Below are positions 62,045 through 64,000 of a stretch of 64,000 nucleotides of DNA, one piece after another. This stretch comes from Bacteroides fluxus YIT 12057 (GTDB lineage Bacteria > Bacteroidota > Bacteroidia > Bacteroidales > Bacteroidaceae): assembly GCF_000195635.1 (NCBI RefSeq), contig NZ_GL882694.1, forward strand, positions 1 through 64,000, in the 5' to 3' direction. Below the pieces are notes generated by a model. It searched no databases and was not told where the DNA came from. It worked only from the letters and a program-made list of their open reading frames with translations. Position 1 is the first letter of the stretch. Each line of letters begins with the position of its first letter. A program made the position numbers and the translations under genes.

Positions 62045-62952
62045 TAGAATCTTGAACCGGCTCCACCGCCGCCTCCCATACCGCCTCCGAAGCTGCCACC
62101 GCTGAAGCTTCCGCCTCCTCCGCCTCCGAAGAGACCTCCTCCGCCGAGGATGACCGGTCCGCTGCCTCCGCCTCCTCGGTAATTCTCATCGTATGACTGC
62201 TGGCGGCGTACCACCTTGTGTCCGCAATTGCGACAGGTGTAGGTCACGTCTTCGGTTTTCACTCCATTGCGGCGCGAAATGAGTACGCTTCCGCTTCTCT
62301 GCAATTTATGTTGTCCGCAGTTGGGGCATTTGTTGGCGGCACGTTGGGCAAGGATACCTATTATCAGTGCTACTCCAAAGAAACCGAAAAGCCCCAACAG
62401 GATACCTCCTAGGGAGAGGTCCTCCTCTTCTTCCGTGTCATTCACCATACTGCCGTCGAGGCGTGCACAGACCGCCTTTACGCCCGCCACCATTCCGGCA
62501 TTCCAATTACCGTCTTTCAGATAGGGAATCATGTACTTGGTTTGTATGCGTTTGCAGATGGCATCGGGCAGGTCTCCTTCTAGGCCGTATCCCGTATAAA
62601 ACTGGATGCAGCGTTGGTCGGTTACCAGCAGAATGACCAGACCGTTGTTTTTCTCTTTCTTTCCCACTCCCCATTCATTGAGCAGCCGGTGTGAAAAGTC
62701 GAAGCAGTCTTCTTGTCCGATGGACGGGACAACGGCGACTACTGTTTCAATGCCCGTCTGCTGTTCCAATGCGTAGAGCATGCGGTCTATGGCGTCGCAT
62801 GCCTCTGTGGATAAGATGCCGGCAGGGTTGCAGACATAACGTGTCTTGTCCTGAAGGTGTACTTTAGGAATGTTCTTGGTGGTGTAGATTTCTTGTGCCT
62901 GCAAGGATATGAGCAGGCACAAGAAGAATGCTATGGAAATAAATCGTTTCAT
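62044..62952 (-). CDS. TPM-domain (YgcG-type) membrane protein
   Basis: The product is 302 residues from the ATG at 62952, where MKRFISIAFFLCLLISLQAQ is a signal peptide. The TPM domain spans about residues 35-165 (NPAGILSTEACDAIDRMLYA, VLILLVTDQRCIQFYTGYGL). A membrane helix follows near 180-200 (GGILLGLFGFFGVALIIGIL), then a small zinc-ribbon-like part with CPNCG and CRNCG. The tail is a Gly/Ser-rich repeat ending GGGGAGSRF. It precedes the LemA gene, the common pairing. Confidence 0.9.
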   Translation of the reverse strand: MKRFISIAFFLCLLISLQAQEIYTTKNIPKVHLQDKTRYVCNPAGILSTEACDAIDRMLYALEQQTGIETVVAVVPSIGQEDCFDFSHRLLNEWGVGKKEKNNGLVILLVTDQRCIQFYTGYGLEGDLPDAICKRIQTKYMIPYLKDGNWNAGMVAGVKAVCARLDGSMVNDTEEEEDLSLGGILLGLFGFFGVALIIGILAQRAANKCPNCGQHKLQRSGSVLISRRNGVKTEDVTYTCRNCGHKVVRRQQSYDENYRGGGGSGPVILGGGGLFGGGGGGSFSGGSFGGGMGGGGGAGSRF

Positions 62953-62992
62953 ATTGCCAATATTTGTTGCGGCGAAGATAGGCAAAATCACA

Positions 62993-63988
62993 TCAATGTA
63001 TGTATTTCCCTACGAATTTCTTTACATGCCCGGTGTATTCCTGTGGGTAATCCTTGTAAGACATGGCATGTGTGGCACCGGGTACAATCCATAATTCTTT
63101 GGGTTCGGGCTTGGCTTCGTAGAGGGGATAGACCATCCACGTCGGTACAAAGGTGTCGGCATCACCGTGGATGAAGAGCATAGGCAAAGTACATTTCTTT
63201 ACTTGCTCCAAGGCGGAAGCTTCCCGGAAGTCCCATCCGTACTCCTGTTGGCAGAGCCAGCTTGCAGTATGCAGTAGGGGGAAAGCAGGCAGTCCGAACT
63301 GTTCTTTCAACTCTCCGCGAAACTCGTCCCATACGCTTGTGTAGCCGCAGTCTTCCACAAAACACTTGATGAAAGGCTGTTGGTATTGTCCGTGTTCCAC
63401 TTCGCCGGATACCATCATGGTGGTGGCGGCTCCCATGGAGATGCCGTGTACTACCATTTTTGTACTGCGGGACTCTATGCTGTCTGCCAGGTTGCGTCCG
63501 AAAAGCTCATCGGCGGTTTCGGTCCATTGCAGTACGTCGAGCCGGTCTTTCCAGCCCATCTGTACATGGTCCCCTTCGCTCATCCCGTGCCCGTAAAGGT
63601 CGGGTAGCAGGATATTGAAGCCCATTTCCTTGCTGTATAAATAACCTATCATCAGCATGCGCACGGCATTGTCCGTATATCCGTGTACGATGACTGCCGT
63701 CTTGCCGGTGGGACGGGCGGCGGCAACATAGAGTGCATGCAGCGTCTCTCCGCGGTCGTTCTCAATGTAGAAGTCCTTCAGTGCTCCTGCGGTCATCAGA
63801 CTGTCCACCCAGGGGTGCAGTTCGGGATAGCGCTCGTACATGAAATCGTAGGATGCGGCGATGTTACGGCTGCGTGAAACGAGGTCGTCCGGTTTCAAGG
63901 AGTAGCCCAGCATGTAGTACCCTGCACACAACAATAGGGTGCAGAGGGCAGCCAGACCGAGAATCGAATATTTTACGGTTTTCTTCAT
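62993..63988 (-). CDS. Membrane-anchored alpha/beta hydrolase
   Basis: The product is 331 residues. An N-terminal helix (YSILGLAALCTLLLCAGYYML) anchors it. The hydrolase part includes AVIVHGYTDNAVRML (oxyanion region), the nucleophile elbow HGISMGAAT, FIHGDADTFVPTWM with the acid, and PGATHAMSYKDYP with the catalytic His. It resembles the family of BAAT/YqkD-like serine hydrolases. It is the first gene seen of the leftward unit with the TPM and LemA genes, 40 bases upstream of the TPM start. Its substrate is unknown. Confidence 0.88.
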   Translation of the reverse strand: MKKTVKYSILGLAALCTLLLCAGYYMLGYSLKPDDLVSRSRNIAASYDFMYERYPELHPWVDSLMTAGALKDFYIENDRGETLHALYVAAARPTGKTAVIVHGYTDNAVRMLMIGYLYSKEMGFNILLPDLYGHGMSEGDHVQMGWKDRLDVLQWTETADELFGRNLADSIESRSTKMVVHGISMGAATTMMVSGEVEHGQYQQPFIKCFVEDCGYTSVWDEFRGELKEQFGLPAFPLLHTASWLCQQEYGWDFREASALEQVKKCTLPMLFIHGDADTFVPTWMVYPLYEAKPEPKELWIVPGATHAMSYKDYPQEYTGHVKKFVGKYIH

Positions 63989-64000
63989 TATTTATTCCAA

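Noticed and set aside
1..64000. tRNA, rRNA, transposase or integrase genes
   Set aside because: I looked for them and saw none; short or unusual RNA genes could be missed without a covariance search.

Overview
The window looks like chromosomal DNA of a gut Bacteroides (Bacteroidales). It carries SusC/SusD pairs with hybrid two-component sensors, a fused LpxC-FabZ, Bacteroides-type promoters (a -7 box close to TAnnTTTG), DUF1735 and DUF4369 proteins and GH97 enzymes. No rRNA, tRNA, CRISPR array, transposase or plasmid function was seen. The species cannot be named from the sequence alone.

Layout. 1-2.8 kb: the sensor half of a hybrid two-component regulator that stops just after its membrane helix, at the window edge. 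2.8-6.0 kb: an SPFH-domain protein, a secreted alpha/beta hydrolase, an Arc-like DNA-binding protein and a membrane protein. 6.1-15.5 kb: seven collinear genes (two porin-like barrels, an imelysin lipoprotein, a two-haem DUF1111-type lipoprotein, a one-haem cytochrome lipoprotein, a Rid/chorismatase-like protein and a fused ResB-CcsA cytochrome c maturation protein). I read these as one envelope redox or iron-handling system; it is the strongest candidate here for an undescribed system. 15.5-17.3 kb: a spacer with 21-bp tandem repeats, then a hemerythrin protein overlapping a LuxR regulator with a degenerate receiver. 17.5-20.9 kb: BlaI repressor, an M56-TonB-plug-CarboxypepD fusion, a TlpA-like thioredoxin and the stump of an Ntn-hydrolase gene.

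20.9-28.0 kb (minus strand): miaA, a pRiA4b ORF-3-like protein, lpxA, lpxC-fabZ, lpxD, an HD phosphohydrolase and a RhuM gene that has lost its Fic half. 28.2-32.2 kb: three tandem DUF4369-TlpA paralogues, two sharing a nearly identical 5' part, behind a small secreted protein. 32.5-35.9 kb: pyrF, prfA and purM with a likely purM promoter, plus a possible 58-residue ORF and a strong hairpin.

36.1-61.1 kb is a polysaccharide utilisation locus. On the minus strand are an HTCS regulator, SusC, SusD, a DUF1735/F5-8C surface glycan-binding lipoprotein and a metzincin-like lipoprotein. On the plus strand are a broken phosphatase-like gene, a DUF6055 HExxH protein, GH36, a GH63/GH37-like enzyme, two GH97 enzymes with the retaining alpha-galactosidase residues, and a six-hairpin glycosidase of unrecognised family. 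The set points to an alpha-galactosylated glycan, perhaps protein-linked. A 174-bp palindrome separates it from the last operon (61.3-64.0 kb, minus strand): an alpha/beta hydrolase, a TPM-domain protein and LemA.
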